From NCBI GenBank assembly GCA_029624815.1, contig JARSSH010000035.1:27692-91691 (forward strand): a stretch of DNA of 64,000 bases. Direction: 5' to 3'. Source of the DNA: Candidatus Competibacter sp. GTDB lineage: Bacteria; Pseudomonadota; Gammaproteobacteria; Competibacterales; Competibacteraceae. Below the pieces are notes generated by a model. That model had not been told where the DNA came from. It ran no database searches and was given only the letters and a program-made list of their open reading frames with translations. Shown one piece after another: positions 48,909-59,157 of this stretch (position 1 is its first letter; every line of letters starts with the position of its first letter). The position numbers and the translations under genes were made by a program.

Positions 48909-49038
48909 TTGCCCGGTCTAATGCGGCATTACGGCGGCGCAATAGCGCCTTTCGGCGCGGAACCGACACGCGGCCAAGGACGCCGACAGTGGTTTGAGCC
49001 AGCGCCAACGAGAATGAGTGCGTGCTATAGTTCGCACC
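48909..49038 (+). pseudogene. Possible DDE transposase scrap
   Basis: A frame reads RSNAALRRRNSAFRRG, and a +1 shift then gives NRHAAKDADSGLSQRQRE. Together this resembles the block RRRxSAFRRrTNTYAKxxxGLQR seen near the C-terminus of some DDE transposases. Stop codons and at least one frameshift interrupt it. The match is short and from memory, so this is tentative. Confidence 0.25.
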
Positions 49039-49050
49039 CTTCGCAACCCG

Positions 49051-49396
49051 CCCCGACTTTCATCGGGCTTTTCCGCGAGAGACTCCGGTCTTTAGGCCGG
49101 AGAGGGCGTGCGGACGGCGCGGCAGTCCCCCTCGCGGAGACTGTTGATGCGCCGCTCTTTTCGGTAGCATCACGCCTGTCTCCTGAAGACCTACCGCCGG
49201 GCGGGCGGGATGTGAAGTCCGTGGAGAGGTGTCAGACCTGTGGGGGTATGCGGTTGAGTGCGGAACACTCGTAAAACCCCCTCCGGGGGGAATTGCGAAA
49301 ACCAGGCTCGGTACTCCCATGGGCAACCTCGTCGAAGCAGAAAACCCTGATTGTGAAGTCAGGAATCCCCGTCCTTCAGGGCGGGGAGGATGTCAA
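49051..49396 (+). mobile_element. 3' end of an IS200/IS605-type tnpB element (remnant)
   Basis: Three stem-loops occur in order: CCCGA/TCGGG followed by CTTTTCC (49052-49071), CTCCGG/CCGGAG (49083-49102), and CCCCGTCC-TTCA-GGGCGGGG (49367-49386) followed by AGGATGTCAA. The last hairpin plus GGATGTCAA is the typical right end of IS200/IS605 tnpB elements, where the omega/reRNA scaffold lies. A frame at 49200-49274 reads GGRDVKSVERC-QT-CGGMRLSAEHS, matching the poorly conserved tail after TnpB's RuvC domain. The nuclease core and any TnpA are absent. Confidence 0.65.
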
Positions 49397-49814
49397 GAAG
49401 ACTCCCTCCCTGATGGCGCAGGGCCGCACCTCCGATTCCGGCAAGAGCACGTTGGTGGCGGCCTTTTGCCGCATCCCGCATTGGCGCGGCGTGCGCATGG
49501 CGCCCTTCAAGCCGCGGAACATGGCGCTCAACGCGGCGGTGACCGTGCCCGGCGAAGTGGCCATGCAGCCCCGGCTATCGGCGCTCGGCACCCAAACCGT
49601 CACCCTGCCGGAAGGCGATTTTCGCGGCCACACCTTCCACTATTCGAAAGCGACCGCGCCACTGACGTCCCTCGCCCACGCCACGCCGCTCTCGACCCGT
49701 CGTCGGGGGGAGGTCGGCGAAGCGATCTATCGCCAGCGGCGACTAACGGCGAGCTATCCGCGCCTCTACTTTCCATCGAATCCGGTGGCCACCGCCCATC
49801 TGTTTCCGCCTTGA
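49397..49814 (+). pseudogene. Chimeric cobQ-cobB (cobyric/cobyrinic acid synthase) remnant
   Basis: The frame running out of the IS element reads [20 protein letters not shown] and [20 protein letters not shown], matching the N-terminus of CobQ (TLMVQGTTSDAGKS, APFKPQNMALNS). From about 49556 it reads instead [20 protein letters not shown] and [17 protein letters not shown], matching the C-terminal end of CobB/CbiA. The bulk of both proteins is missing. An in-frame deletion joining two paralogous cobalamin genes is the simplest reading. No other cobalamin gene is in the window. Confidence 0.7.
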
Positions 49815-49876
49815 GCCTTCCGGTGTTAGGCTGCTTGCCCATGAAATCGTAAGAAACCGATCAGGTGGCAAACGGC

Positions 49877-50893
49877 ATGTTGATTCTCGGCATCGAAACA
49901 TCTTGCGACGAAACCGGCGTGGCGCTCTACGACAGCGAGCGGGGCCTGCTGGCGCATGCGCTGCACAGCCAGGTCAGGCTGCACGCCGAATACGGTGGAG
50001 TGGTGCCGGAACTGGCCTCGCGCGATCATGTGCGCAAGTTGCTGCCCCTGTTGCGGGAAATCCTCCGGCGAGCGGGCGCGACTCCGGACGCGGTCGAGGG
50101 GGTGGCGTACACCCGCGGACCGGGGCTGATCGGTGCCTTGCTGGTGGGGGCGGCCATCGGTCGCGGTCTGGCCTGGGCCTGGAACGTGCCCGCCATCGGC
50201 GTGCATCACATGGAAGGGCATCTGCTGGCGCCGATGCTGGAGCTGGAGCCGCCGGAATTTCCGTTCGTGGCGCTGCTGGTGTCCGGAGGCCATTCCCTGC
50301 TGGTGGAAGTGGATGGCGTCGGCCGGTATCGCATTCTGGGCGAGTCGGTGGACGATGCCGCCGGCGAGGCCTTCGACAAGACCGCGAAGCTGCTGGGCCT
50401 GCCGTATCCCGGCGGGCCGGCGCTGGCCAGGCTGGCGGAACAGGGCGACCCGCAACGGTTTCGTTTCCCCCGGCCGATGACCGATCGACCCGGTTGCGAT
50501 TTCAGTTTCAGCGGGCTGAAGACCGCCGCCATCAACACCTGGCGGGGGTTGGAGCCAACGCCGGCGAATCGAGCCGACGTGGCGCGCGCCTTCGAGGACG
50601 CGGTGGTGGACACGCTGGCGATCAAATGCCGGCGGGCGCTGCAAGCCACTCGATTACGGCGGTTGGTGGTGGCCGGCGGCGTGGGCGCCAACCGGCGGTT
50701 GCGGGAACGGTTGCGCGAGCTGCTCGCGGAACTGGGGGGACACGTTTACTACCCCCGGCTGGAATTCTGCACCGACAACGGCGCGATGATCGCCTACGCC
50801 GGCTGGCGGCGACTGGCGGCGGGTCAGTACGACGATACGGCCATCGAGGTGCTGCCGCGCTGGCCACTGGACAGTTTGCCGGCGGTGAATTGA
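49877..50893 (+). CDS. tsaD: tRNA N6-adenosine threonylcarbamoyltransferase TsaD
   Basis: Protein of 338 residues from ATG 49877 ([14 protein letters not shown]); GTG 49865 is a less typical start. ASKHA fold with the metal-binding HHMEGH motif and [32 protein letters not shown]. With TsaB/TsaE/TsaC it makes the t6A37 modification on ANN-decoding tRNAs. It stands alone here, after the cob remnant. Confidence 0.97.
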   Translation: MLILGIETSCDETGVALYDSERGLLAHALHSQVRLHAEYGGVVPELASRDHVRKLLPLLREILRRAGATPDAVEGVAYTRGPGLIGALLVGAAIGRGLAWAWNVPAIGVHHMEGHLLAPMLELEPPEFPFVALLVSGGHSLLVEVDGVGRYRILGESVDDAAGEAFDKTAKLLGLPYPGGPALARLAEQGDPQRFRFPRPMTDRPGCDFSFSGLKTAAINTWRGLEPTPANRADVARAFEDAVVDTLAIKCRRALQATRLRRLVVAGGVGANRRLRERLRELLAELGGHVYYPRLEFCTDNGAMIAYAGWRRLAAGQYDDTAIEVLPRWPLDSLPAVN

Positions 50894-50905
50894 AGAGACC
50901 CCGGT

Positions 50906-51832
50906 TCAGGGCCGCTTATCAAGTAGATCGTTCGCCAAGCGCCGGATCAGATCGCGATGGGCCAGACATTCCCGCCAGGCCCGCGGAATGTCATCGACCC
51001 CATAATACGCTCCGGCCAACTGCCCGAAGATGGCGGCGGTGGTATCGGCGTCATAGCCCAGATTCACCGCCAGCAGGCTGCCTTCCCGAAAATTCGAAGA
51101 CCGGTTGAACGCCCACAGCGCCGCTTCGAGCGATTCGACGACATAGCCGCTCCCGAAGACTTCCAGCGGCGTTTTCCGCTTGAAGGCGCCGCTGGCGATT
51201 TTGTCGATTTCGGGGCACAACGGCTGGCGTTCCCAAAGACGCGTGACGGGCGCGTAACGCGGGGAAAGCAATTCTTCCTTCGAAACCCCGTGCAGCGCGC
51301 CGATCAGGAGTCCTCCAAAGTAGCGGCAGGCATCCAGACAGGTCGCGGCGCCATGAGTCGTTCGCGAACTCTCCGCGCTCAGATGGAGGGCGGCTTCCGG
51401 GTCAGCGGCAAAAAACAGGGGAACCGGCGCCAGACGCATGAGGCTGCCGTTCCCGGCCGAGTAGGGATCGGTGGGACCGGAAAATGGGTCTCCAGTGTGA
51501 GCATAGCGCCGCAAGGCCCGGGAAACCGTGTTGCCGATATCGAAACAGCGGCCATTGCTGCTGAGATAACCTTCGCCCCACCATCGGGTATATCGTTCCA
51601 TTTGATCGTGGGCATCGAACGCGCGGCGGACGATCAGGCTTTCGGCCAGGCAAAGCGCCATCGAGGTATCGTCGGTCCATTGCCCCTTTTCGAGTCGAAA
51701 TGGTCCTCCCCCGACCATATCCGTCAGGGGCAAAAAGCTTCCGGGCGGCTTGAACTCGACCGTCGTTCCCAAGGCATCGCCCGTAGCCAGTCCCAGCAGG
51801 CATCCTTCATAGCGGGATCGCATCGAAATCAC
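50906..51832 (-). CDS. ADP-ribosylglycohydrolase family protein (DraG-like)
   Basis: Protein of 308 residues. Metal-site motifs of the family are visible: RYEGCLLGLATGDALGTTVE, GQWTDDTSMALCLAESL with the paired Asp, SAGNGSLMRLAPVPL, and NLGYDADTTAAIFGQLAGAY. It hydrolyses ADP-ribose from a protein or nucleoside. It is third in a minus-strand series nrtR-nadA-this gene (93-base gap to nadA), hinting at a role in NAD/ADP-ribose balance. No DraT-type transferase is nearby. Confidence 0.9.
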   Translation of the reverse strand: MISMRSRYEGCLLGLATGDALGTTVEFKPPGSFLPLTDMVGGGPFRLEKGQWTDDTSMALCLAESLIVRRAFDAHDQMERYTRWWGEGYLSSNGRCFDIGNTVSRALRRYAHTGDPFSGPTDPYSAGNGSLMRLAPVPLFFAADPEAALHLSAESSRTTHGAATCLDACRYFGGLLIGALHGVSKEELLSPRYAPVTRLWERQPLCPEIDKIASGAFKRKTPLEVFGSGYVVESLEAALWAFNRSSNFREGSLLAVNLGYDADTTAAIFGQLAGAYYGVDDIPRAWRECLAHRDLIRRLANDLLDKRP

Positions 51833-51925
51833 GACGATTCCTCAGCCACCCCATGACAAAGGGTTGTCGTTCGTCCGTTTCCGGCGACCACCGACGGGTG
51901 GATCGGGGATCTTGCCGCCGATCGC

Positions 51926-53008
51926 TCACGCATCGTTATTGCCCAGCACCGCCTTTTTACGCTGCCTGGCGAACTCCAACAACCGGCGGATCGGCTGGGC
52001 CGCCCGCTCGCGCACCGCCTCATCGATGACGATCTCGTTCCGACCGGTTTCCAGCACCTGCGCCAGATTGCGCAAACCGTTCATCGCCATCCACGGACAA
52101 TGCGCGCAACTGACACAGGTGGCGCCCTTGCCGGCGGTGGGCGCTTCCAGGAAGACCTTGCCCGGCGCCGCCTGCTTCATTTTGTGAAACAAACCGTTGT
52201 CGGTGGCGACAATGAATTTTTTCGCCGGCAATGTGCGCGCCGCCTCGACCAGCGCCGTGGTCGAGCCGACCACGTCGGCTTGGGCAATGACATCCAGCGG
52301 CGATTCGGGGTGGACCAGCACCCTGGCGTCGGGATGCCGGGCGCGCAGCTTGCGCAACCCATCGGCCTTGAAGGCTTCATGCACCACGCAGGAACCGCTC
52401 CACAGCAGCATATCGACGCCGGTCTCCCGCCGCACGTAGGCGCCCAGGTGCCGGTCGGGCGCCCAAATCAGCTTCTCGCCCCGCTCGGCCAAATGGCGCA
52501 CCAGATCCAGGGCGATGCCCGAGGTCACCACCCAGTCGGAACGGGCCTTGACCGCCGCGCTGGTGTTGGCGTAGACCACCACCGTTCGCTCGGGATGCTG
52601 GTCGCAGAAGGCGGCGAACTCCTCGGGAGGGCAGCCCAGATCCAGCGAGCACTCGGCGTGCAGGTCCGGCATCAGCACCCGTTTTTCCGGATTGAGGATC
52701 TTGGCGGTCTCGCCCATGAAGCGTACCCCCGCCACCACCAGGGTGCTGGCCTTGCACTCGGTGCCGAAGCGGGCCATGTCCAACGAATCCGACACATAGC
52801 CGCCTGTGGCCTCGGCCAGCTCCTGTAGTTCGGGCGAGGTGTAGTAATGGGCGACCAGAGCGGCATCCTGTTCGACCAGCAGCCGCTCGATCCGCGCCGT
52901 CAGCGCCGCTTTTTCGGCGGCGTCCAGCGTCTCGATCACGGTAGGCGGCACCTGCACCGGCAACAGGCGACGATCCTTGGTGAAAATCTCGGCAGTGAAT
53001 GCGCTCAT
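51926..53008 (-). CDS. nadA: Quinolinate synthase NadA
   Basis: Protein of 360 residues. Iron-sulfur ligand region [15 protein letters not shown] near residue 305, and repeats of the three-fold NadA architecture ([35 protein letters not shown]). It condenses iminoaspartate with dihydroxyacetone phosphate to quinolinate for de novo NAD synthesis. It lies 31 bases after the nrtR gene on the same strand; nadB is not in the window. Confidence 0.96.
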   Translation of the reverse strand: MSAFTAEIFTKDRRLLPVQVPPTVIETLDAAEKAALTARIERLLVEQDAALVAHYYTSPELQELAEATGGYVSDSLDMARFGTECKASTLVVAGVRFMGETAKILNPEKRVLMPDLHAECSLDLGCPPEEFAAFCDQHPERTVVVYANTSAAVKARSDWVVTSGIALDLVRHLAERGEKLIWAPDRHLGAYVRRETGVDMLLWSGSCVVHEAFKADGLRKLRARHPDARVLVHPESPLDVIAQADVVGSTTALVEAARTLPAKKFIVATDNGLFHKMKQAAPGKVFLEAPTAGKGATCVSCAHCPWMAMNGLRNLAQVLETGRNEIVIDEAVRERAAQPIRRLLEFARQRKKAVLGNNDA

Positions 53009-53039
53009 GCGTGGTTCTCCGGCGACCGTGTCGATCGCA

Positions 53040-53714
53040 TTACTTGATCAGCTCAACCTGGCCGGGGCGCCGCGCTCGATACAACCGTGCCGGCCGCCGG
53101 CCGCCGTGCCGCGCCAGCTCGCCGGTGGCCTCGATGCAATCCAGCGCCAGCACCCGCTTGCGGAAATTGCGCTTGTCCAACGATTCGCCCAGGATGATTT
53201 CATGGACCGCCTGCAACTCGCTCAAGGTGAAGCACTCCGGCATGAGCTGCAGGGCGATGGTGGAATACAGCAGTTTGGCCGCCAACCGGCAGCGGGCCAC
53301 CGCAACGATCTCGCCGTGATCCAGAACCAGCCGCGGCAGTTCGTCCACCGCCGCCCAGCGCACGGCATCGCCCGCGGCCGGAACGCCGACCGACCCGCTG
53401 GCGATGGGAAGCAGCGCGAAGTAGGCCACCGCCACCATCCGCCGCGCCGGGTTACGATCCGGTCGGCCGAAGGTGTACAACTGCTCCAGATACACCTCGG
53501 ACAGGTCGGTCTGCTCGGCCAACTGGCGGCGGGCGGCGGCGTCCAGGTCTTCGTCCACGCCGACCGGCCCGCCGGGCAACCCCCAACCGGTGGTCTGTCG
53601 CGCCAGCAGCACCTCCAGTCGTTCGCCGCGAATGGCGAACGGCACGATGTCGGTGGTCAGGGTCGGCAGGCTGGCGGTCGGCGAGTTCATCGGTGTTTTC
53701 ATGTTGGTGTACAA
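53040..53714 (-). CDS. nrtR: NrtR-family NAD regulator (Nudix domain plus winged helix)
   Basis: Protein of 224 residues from TTG 53714, which has AAAGG at ideal spacing; ATG 53702 or 53690 are alternatives. Residues about 20-150 are a Nudix fold ([21 protein letters not shown]); the Nudix-box catalytic glutamates are altered (RQ for RE, EQ for EE, D for G), as expected for a ligand-sensing rather than hydrolytic domain. Residues about 160-224 form the winged helix of NrtR ([26 protein letters not shown]). NrtR represses NAD synthesis genes and responds to ADP-ribose. Adjacent nadA supports this. Confidence 0.9.
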   Translation of the reverse strand: MYTNMKTPMNSPTASLPTLTTDIVPFAIRGERLEVLLARQTTGWGLPGGPVGVDEDLDAAARRQLAEQTDLSEVYLEQLYTFGRPDRNPARRMVAVAYFALLPIASGSVGVPAAGDAVRWAAVDELPRLVLDHGEIVAVARCRLAAKLLYSTIALQLMPECFTLSELQAVHEIILGESLDKRNFRKRVLALDCIEATGELARHGGRRPARLYRARRPGQVELIK

Positions 53715-53722
53715 ACTACACC
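53706..53722. promoter_or_regulatory. Candidate NrtR operator 1
   Basis: GGTGTACAAACTACACC is a perfect 6-bp inverted repeat (GGTGTA/TACACC) around 5 bases. It covers the ribosome-binding site and start of nrtR, a classic place for autorepression. Confidence 0.55.
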
Positions 53723-53729
53723 TTTATAT

Positions 53730-53748
53730 TAGTGTCATTTGAACACTA
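53730..53748. promoter_or_regulatory. Candidate NrtR operator 2
   Basis: TAGTGTCATTTGAACACTA is a perfect 6-bp inverted repeat (TAGTGT/ACACTA) around 7 bases, centred 25 bases upstream of operator 1. Both share the GTGT/ACAC half-site core. It lies in AT-rich DNA suited to the nrtR promoter. Confidence 0.55.
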
Positions 53749-53849
53749 TTACAAGTAGATGACGGCGGTTTTGCGGATTGGTGAAAACGGACACCGGCGG
53801 ATTTCGCTAGAATGCACCCCTACCAAAATACAACGCGGGAGAATCGATC

Positions 53850-54515
53850 ATGGGGGTCCAGCGGGAAACGGTGGTGCTGGTGCATGGTTTATACGTGCAC
53901 GGCCTGTGGATGCGGCTGCTTGAGTACTGGCTGGAAGAGGCGGGCTACCACACGGTGAACTATTCCTACCCGAGCATCACCCGCTCGCCGGCGGAAAACG
54001 CCGAGGATCTGCACGCTCTGTTGGAGCCGCTGGCGACGCCGGTCATCCATTTTCTGGCTCACAGCATGGGCGGTCTGGTGGTGCGCCACTTATTCCATCA
54101 CCACCCCAAACAGCGGCCCGGCCGCATCGTGACCCTGGGCACGCCCCATCAGGGCAGCTACGCCGCCCGCATCATGCACGATAGCGGGTTGGGCCTGTTC
54201 GTGGGCCAGGGTTTGGAAGGTGGGTTGATGGGCGATGCGCCGGCCTGGGTCGCACCCAACCCGCTCGGCTCGATCGCCGGCACCCTGAACATCGGTCTGG
54301 GCCTGCTGTTTCCCGGCATGCCGGCGCCGGCCGACGGTATGATCGCGGTGGTCGAAACCCAGTTACCCGGCATGGTCGATCATATTTGCCTGCCGGTTTC
54401 GCACATGCAGATGCTGGTGGACCCAACGACGATCGCTCAGGCGTGCGCGTTTTTCGCCACCGGCCGGTTTCGCCATGTCCGCTCTGCGCGGCCGGAAGAG
54501 GGAATGGTAAACTGA
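53850..54515 (+). CDS. Alpha/beta hydrolase (lipase-like)
   Basis: Protein of 221 residues: oxyanion-hole strand [17 protein letters not shown], nucleophile elbow [14 protein letters not shown] (GxSxG variant AHSMGG), and [13 protein letters not shown] typical of PGAP1/lipase-like cytosolic hydrolases. C-terminal His in [12 protein letters not shown]. No signal peptide. Substrate unknown. It diverges from nrtR with a 135-base gap. Confidence 0.88.
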   Translation: MGVQRETVVLVHGLYVHGLWMRLLEYWLEEAGYHTVNYSYPSITRSPAENAEDLHALLEPLATPVIHFLAHSMGGLVVRHLFHHHPKQRPGRIVTLGTPHQGSYAARIMHDSGLGLFVGQGLEGGLMGDAPAWVAPNPLGSIAGTLNIGLGLLFPGMPAPADGMIAVVETQLPGMVDHICLPVSHMQMLVDPTTIAQACAFFATGRFRHVRSARPEEGMVN

Positions 54516-54561
54516 CACGATTTTTCAGGCGCTGACGCGCAATCGACGCAAGAGGCTTCGC

Positions 54562-55305
54562 ATGGCTGGACATAGCAAATGGGCCAACATCCAACATCGA
54601 AAAAACGCCCAGGACGCCAAACGCGGCAAGTTGTTTACCCGGCTGATCCGCGAGATCACGGTGGCGGCCCGCATGGGCGGCGGCGACCCCAACGCCAACC
54701 CGAGGCTGCGGCTGGCGATGGATAAGGCGCTGGCCGCCAATATGCCCAAGGACACCGTCGATCGGGCCATCAAGCGCGGCATCGGGGGGCTGGAGGGCGT
54801 GGAATACGAGGAAATCCGTTACGAGGGTTATGGGCCGGGCGGAGTGGCGGTGATGGTGGACGCCGTGACCGACAATCGTAATCGCACGGTGGCGGAGATC
54901 CGCCATGCCTTCAGCAAATGCGGCGGCAATCTCGGCACCAACGGTTCGGTGGCGTTCCAGTTCATCGAGCAGGGAGTGCTGAGCTATCCGGTTGGCAGCG
55001 ACGAGGACCATCTCATGGAAGTCGCCATCGAAGCCGGCGCCGACGACGTGGTGAGCTACGAAGACGGTTCGGTGGATGTGCTCACCAGTCCAGCGGCCTT
55101 TCAGGAGGTCAAGCAGGCCATGATCGCCGCCGGACTGGAGCCGGAGGCGGCGGAAGTGACCCAGCGCGCCGGCTCCAGCACCACCCTCGGTTTCGACGAC
55201 GCCCAGAAAATGGTCAAGCTGCTGGAAATGTTGGAGGATCTGGACGACACCCAGAACGTCTATTCCAACGCCGACATTTCCGATGACATCCTGGCGGCGC
55301 TCTGA
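54562..55305 (+). CDS. yebC: YebC/PmpR-family protein
   Basis: Protein of 247 residues beginning [20 protein letters not shown], the hallmark of the family, with the full three-domain length. Members act as transcriptional regulators or as translation factors relieving ribosome stalling. It sits directly before ruvC, the conserved gammaproteobacterial order. Confidence 0.97.
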   Translation: MAGHSKWANIQHRKNAQDAKRGKLFTRLIREITVAARMGGGDPNANPRLRLAMDKALAANMPKDTVDRAIKRGIGGLEGVEYEEIRYEGYGPGGVAVMVDAVTDNRNRTVAEIRHAFSKCGGNLGTNGSVAFQFIEQGVLSYPVGSDEDHLMEVAIEAGADDVVSYEDGSVDVLTSPAAFQEVKQAMIAAGLEPEAAEVTQRAGSSTTLGFDDAQKMVKLLEMLEDLDDTQNVYSNADISDDILAAL

Positions 55306-55307
55306 GC

Positions 55308-55832
55308 GTGACGACGGTTCGGTTGCTGGGCATCGATCCCGGTTCGCGGATGACCGGCTACGGAATCGTCGACATGGACGGACCGCGCAGCCGCCATGTC
55401 GCCAGCGGCTGTATCCAGACCGGCGGCGACCGACCGCTGCCGGAGCGCCTGAAAATCATTTTCGAGGGCTTGAGCGCCGTGATTCAGTCCTGGCGGCCGG
55501 TGGAAGCCGCGGTCGAGCAGGTGTTCATGCACCGCAATCCCGATTCGGCGCTCAAGCTTGGTCAAGCACGCGGCGCGGCGCTGTGCGCCGTGGCGCTGGC
55601 CGGATTACCGGTCAGCGAATACGCGCCGCGCGCCATCAAGCAGGCGGTGGTGGGCGGCGGCGCGGCCGATAAATCGCAGGTGCAGCGGATGGTCGCCCTG
55701 CTGCTGAGCTTGCCGGAACCCCCGCAAGCCGATGCCGCCGACGCGCTGGCGGTAGCGATTTGTCACGGCCACACCCGACAAACCATGCACCGGTTCGGCT
55801 CCGCCGCCGTGCTGGCCGGGAGGCGGCGGTGA
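55308..55832 (+). CDS. ruvC: Holliday junction endonuclease RuvC
   Basis: Protein of 174 residues from GTG 55308, 2 bases after yebC. Catalytic acidic residues lie in LLGIDPGSRMTGYGI, AAVEQVFM and ADAADALAVAICH. It resolves Holliday junctions with RuvAB. Its stop overlaps the ruvA start (GTGA). Confidence 0.97.
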   Translation: MTTVRLLGIDPGSRMTGYGIVDMDGPRSRHVASGCIQTGGDRPLPERLKIIFEGLSAVIQSWRPVEAAVEQVFMHRNPDSALKLGQARGAALCAVALAGLPVSEYAPRAIKQAVVGGGAADKSQVQRMVALLLSLPEPPQADAADALAVAICHGHTRQTMHRFGSAAVLAGRRR

Positions 55833-56437
55833 TCGGCCGCCTGCGTGGATTGCTGGTCTGGAAGCAGCCACCGGGCCTGATGATCGACGCCCACGGCGTC
55901 GGTTACGAGCTGGAGGCGTCGATGAACACCTTCCAGAGCCTGCCGGAACTGGGCGCGGAGATCACTCTGTTTACCCATCTGGCGGTGCGCGAGGACGCTC
56001 ATGCCCTGTACGGTTTCGCCAGCACCGCCGAGCGCGGCCTGTTCCGCAACCTGATCCGGGTAACCGGGGTGGGACCGCGGCTGGCGCTGCTGATTCTGTC
56101 CGGCATGAGCGTGGAGTTATTCGGCCGCTGCGTGCGCGAGGGCGACGCCACCGCGTTGACCCGGCTGCCGGGCATCGGCAAGAAGACCGCCGAGCGCTTG
56201 ATCGTCGAAATGCGCGATCGGATCGGCGAACTCAGCCCGTATCCGGCGACCGTCGCGCCGTCAGGCGATCGCTTCGCGACGGCGGACGCCACGCCGCGGG
56301 ACGACGCCATCAGCGCCTTGGTGGCGCTGGGCTACAAGCTGCCCGAAGCCTCGCGCATGGTGCAGAGCCTCGACACCGAAGGTCTCGCCAGCGAGGCGAT
56401 CATCCGGTTGGCGCTACAATCCAGCGTCCGCCGCTGA
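55829..56437 (+). CDS. ruvA: Holliday junction DNA helicase subunit RuvA
   Basis: Protein of 202 residues from GTG 55829 (VIGRLRGLLVWKQPP), overlapping ruvC by 4 bases. It has an OB-fold N-terminus, tandem helix-hairpin-helix motifs (LIRVTGVGPRLALLIL, LTRLPGIGKKTAERLI) and the C-terminal RuvB-binding domain. It tetramerises on four-way junctions. Confidence 0.97.
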   Translation: MIGRLRGLLVWKQPPGLMIDAHGVGYELEASMNTFQSLPELGAEITLFTHLAVREDAHALYGFASTAERGLFRNLIRVTGVGPRLALLILSGMSVELFGRCVREGDATALTRLPGIGKKTAERLIVEMRDRIGELSPYPATVAPSGDRFATADATPRDDAISALVALGYKLPEASRMVQSLDTEGLASEAIIRLALQSSVRR

Positions 56438-56547
56438 TGCCGCTGTAGTCGTCGGCGAACCGGCGCGTTTGCTCGCGTTTGGCCTTAAACTTCCACTGTT
56501 AAACTTCCGATAGCGCCGACTTCGCCACCGCCCCGACCTCACCGCCC

Positions 56548-57588
56548 ATGAATCCCTCCGATCGCCTGATTTCCCCAGCCCCCAGCGGCGACGATGCCAA
56601 CCAGGATCGGGCGGTTCGTCCCCGGCGATTGAATGAGTACATCGGCCAGCAGGCCATGCGCGAGCAGTTGGAGATTTTCATTCAGGCCGCCCGCGCCCGC
56701 GCCGAGGCGCTGGACCATGTGTTGCTGTTCGGCCCGCCTGGTTTGGGTAAAACCACGCTGGCGCATATCGTCGCGGTCGAGATGGGCGTCAATCTGCGCC
56801 AGACCTCCGGGCCGGTGCTGGAGCGGCCCGGCGACATTGCCGCGCTGTTGACCAATCTGGAACCGCGCGACGTGCTGTTCATCGACGAAATCCACCGCTT
56901 GAGTCCGGTGGTGGAGGAAGTGCTGTATCCGGCGATGGAGGACTACCAGATCGACATCATGATCGGCGAGGGACCGGCGGCGCGCTCGATCAAGCTGGAA
57001 CTGCCGCCGTTCACCCTGGTCGGCGCCACCACCCGCGCTGGCTTGCTGACCTCGCCGCTGCGGGATCGCTTCGGCATCGTGCATCGGCTGGAATTCTACA
57101 CACCGGAGGAACTGACCGAGATCGTGGCTCGCTCGGCGCGCATTCTCGGGATCGAGACCGATGATTCCGAGGGCGCGATGGAAATCGGCCGGCGCTCGCG
57201 CGGCACGCCCCGCATCGCCAACCGGCTGTTGCGGCGGGTGCGCGATTTCGCTCAGGTGAAGGCGGACGGGCGAATCGCCGTCGAGGTGGCGCGGCGGGCG
57301 CTCGAACTGCTGAAAGTGGACGAGCACGGTTTCGACGAGTTGGACCGGCGGCTGTTGTGGCTGATGATCGACAAATTCGGCGGCGGGCCGGTGGGGCTGG
57401 ACACGTTGGCGGCGGCGCTGGGCGAGGAGCGCGGCACCATCGAGGACGTGCTGGAACCCTACCTGATCCAGCAGGGTTTCCTGATGCGCACGCCGCGCGG
57501 CCGGTTGGCGACCGCGCACGCGTACCGCCATTTCGGTTTGAGCGCCGGCCCGGCGGGAGGCGGCGATCTGTTCGGCGCCGCGCCCTAG
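56548..57588 (+). CDS. ruvB: Holliday junction branch-migration ATPase RuvB
   Basis: Protein of 346 residues. Walker [15 protein letters not shown], Walker [18 protein letters not shown], sensor region [16 protein letters not shown], winged-helix C-terminus. It is the hexameric motor of RuvABC and lies 110 bases after ruvA. Confidence 0.97.
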   Translation: MNPSDRLISPAPSGDDANQDRAVRPRRLNEYIGQQAMREQLEIFIQAARARAEALDHVLLFGPPGLGKTTLAHIVAVEMGVNLRQTSGPVLERPGDIAALLTNLEPRDVLFIDEIHRLSPVVEEVLYPAMEDYQIDIMIGEGPAARSIKLELPPFTLVGATTRAGLLTSPLRDRFGIVHRLEFYTPEELTEIVARSARILGIETDDSEGAMEIGRRSRGTPRIANRLLRRVRDFAQVKADGRIAVEVARRALELLKVDEHGFDELDRRLLWLMIDKFGGGPVGLDTLAAALGEERGTIEDVLEPYLIQQGFLMRTPRGRLATAHAYRHFGLSAGPAGGGDLFGAAP

Positions 57589-57590
57589 CG

Positions 57591-57947
57591 TCAGGGCTTG
57601 GCCGGGATTGGCGGCGCGACGGGTGCTTTGGGAGCCATGTCTGGAGAGATGGCGGGCGTGCTTGAAGCCGGAGGAGGAACGGGCGTCACGGTTCCGCCGT
57701 TCGGGGCGGCCGGTTCGGCGGCTGGCGGCAACTCAAGCTTTTCCACCGCGATCTCGTACTCGTCCACGCTGAGGGTGCCGTCGGCGTCGGCGTCTGCGGC
57801 GTCGAAGTCCAGCCCCTCGACGCTGGCGGCTTCATCGGCGCTGATCAAGCCGTCGCCATCGGTATCGACCTCTTCGAAAGTCAGCGGAGCGGTCGCGAAA
57901 ACAGGCAGGGCAGCCAACAGCAAGACCGCTACAATAAGGGCGCGCAT
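57591..57947 (-). CDS. Secreted EF-hand protein with proline-rich tail
   Basis: Protein of 118 residues from ATG 57947 with a signal peptide (MRALIVAVLLLAALPVFATA). Two EF-hand calcium loops: DTDGDGLISADE and DADADGTLSVDE. The last 45 residues are Pro/Ala-rich. It is probably a periplasmic calcium-binding protein of unknown partner. It lies on the opposite strand between ruvB and ybgC, a site where the ruv and tol blocks are otherwise often adjacent. Confidence 0.85.
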   Translation of the reverse strand: MRALIVAVLLLAALPVFATAPLTFEEVDTDGDGLISADEAASVEGLDFDAADADADGTLSVDEYEIAVEKLELPPAAEPAAPNGGTVTPVPPPASSTPAISPDMAPKAPVAPPIPAKP

Positions 57948-58034
57948 GATGAGGATTCTCCACGGACTCGCGCTGCTTCGGATGGGGCAGCGGCGTTGTT
58001 GGAATGGGTAAATCAATTTTAGTGGAAGTGGAAA

Positions 58035-58428
58035 ATGTTTGTCTGGCCGGTGCGAGTTTACTATGAGGACACCGATAGCGGCGGTGTGGTGTATTACGCC
58101 AATTATCTGAAGTTTATGGAGCGCGCCCGCACCGAGTGGTTGCGCGCCCGCGGTTTCGAGCAGGATGCGCTGTTGCGCGACCGGCAGGTGTTGTTCGCGG
58201 TGCGGACGCTGAGCGTGGATTATCATCGGCCCGCCCGGTTCAACGATCTGCTGGAGGTGGTCAGCCGGATCGCGGAGGCAGGCGGCGCCAGTCTCACCTT
58301 CGCCCAGAGCATCCGCCGGGCCGATTCCACCGAAGTATTGTGCGGCGCGCGAGTCAAGGTCGCTTGTATCGATGCGGAGAATTTCCGGGCACGCCGGTTG
58401 CCCCGGCAGTTGATGAGGGAGATTGTCG

Positions 58429-58439
<11 letters not shown>
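58035..58439 (+). CDS. ybgC: Tol-Pal associated acyl-CoA thioesterase YbgC
   Basis: Protein of 134 residues with the hot-dog thioesterase motif VYYEDTDSGGVVYYANYLKF containing the catalytic Asp. It starts the tol operon, as in most gammaproteobacteria, and overlaps tolQ by 11 bases. It hydrolyses acyl-CoA at the inner membrane; its link to Tol function is not clear. Confidence 0.95.
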
Positions 58440-59151
<712 letters not shown>

Positions 59152-59157
59152 TACGTC

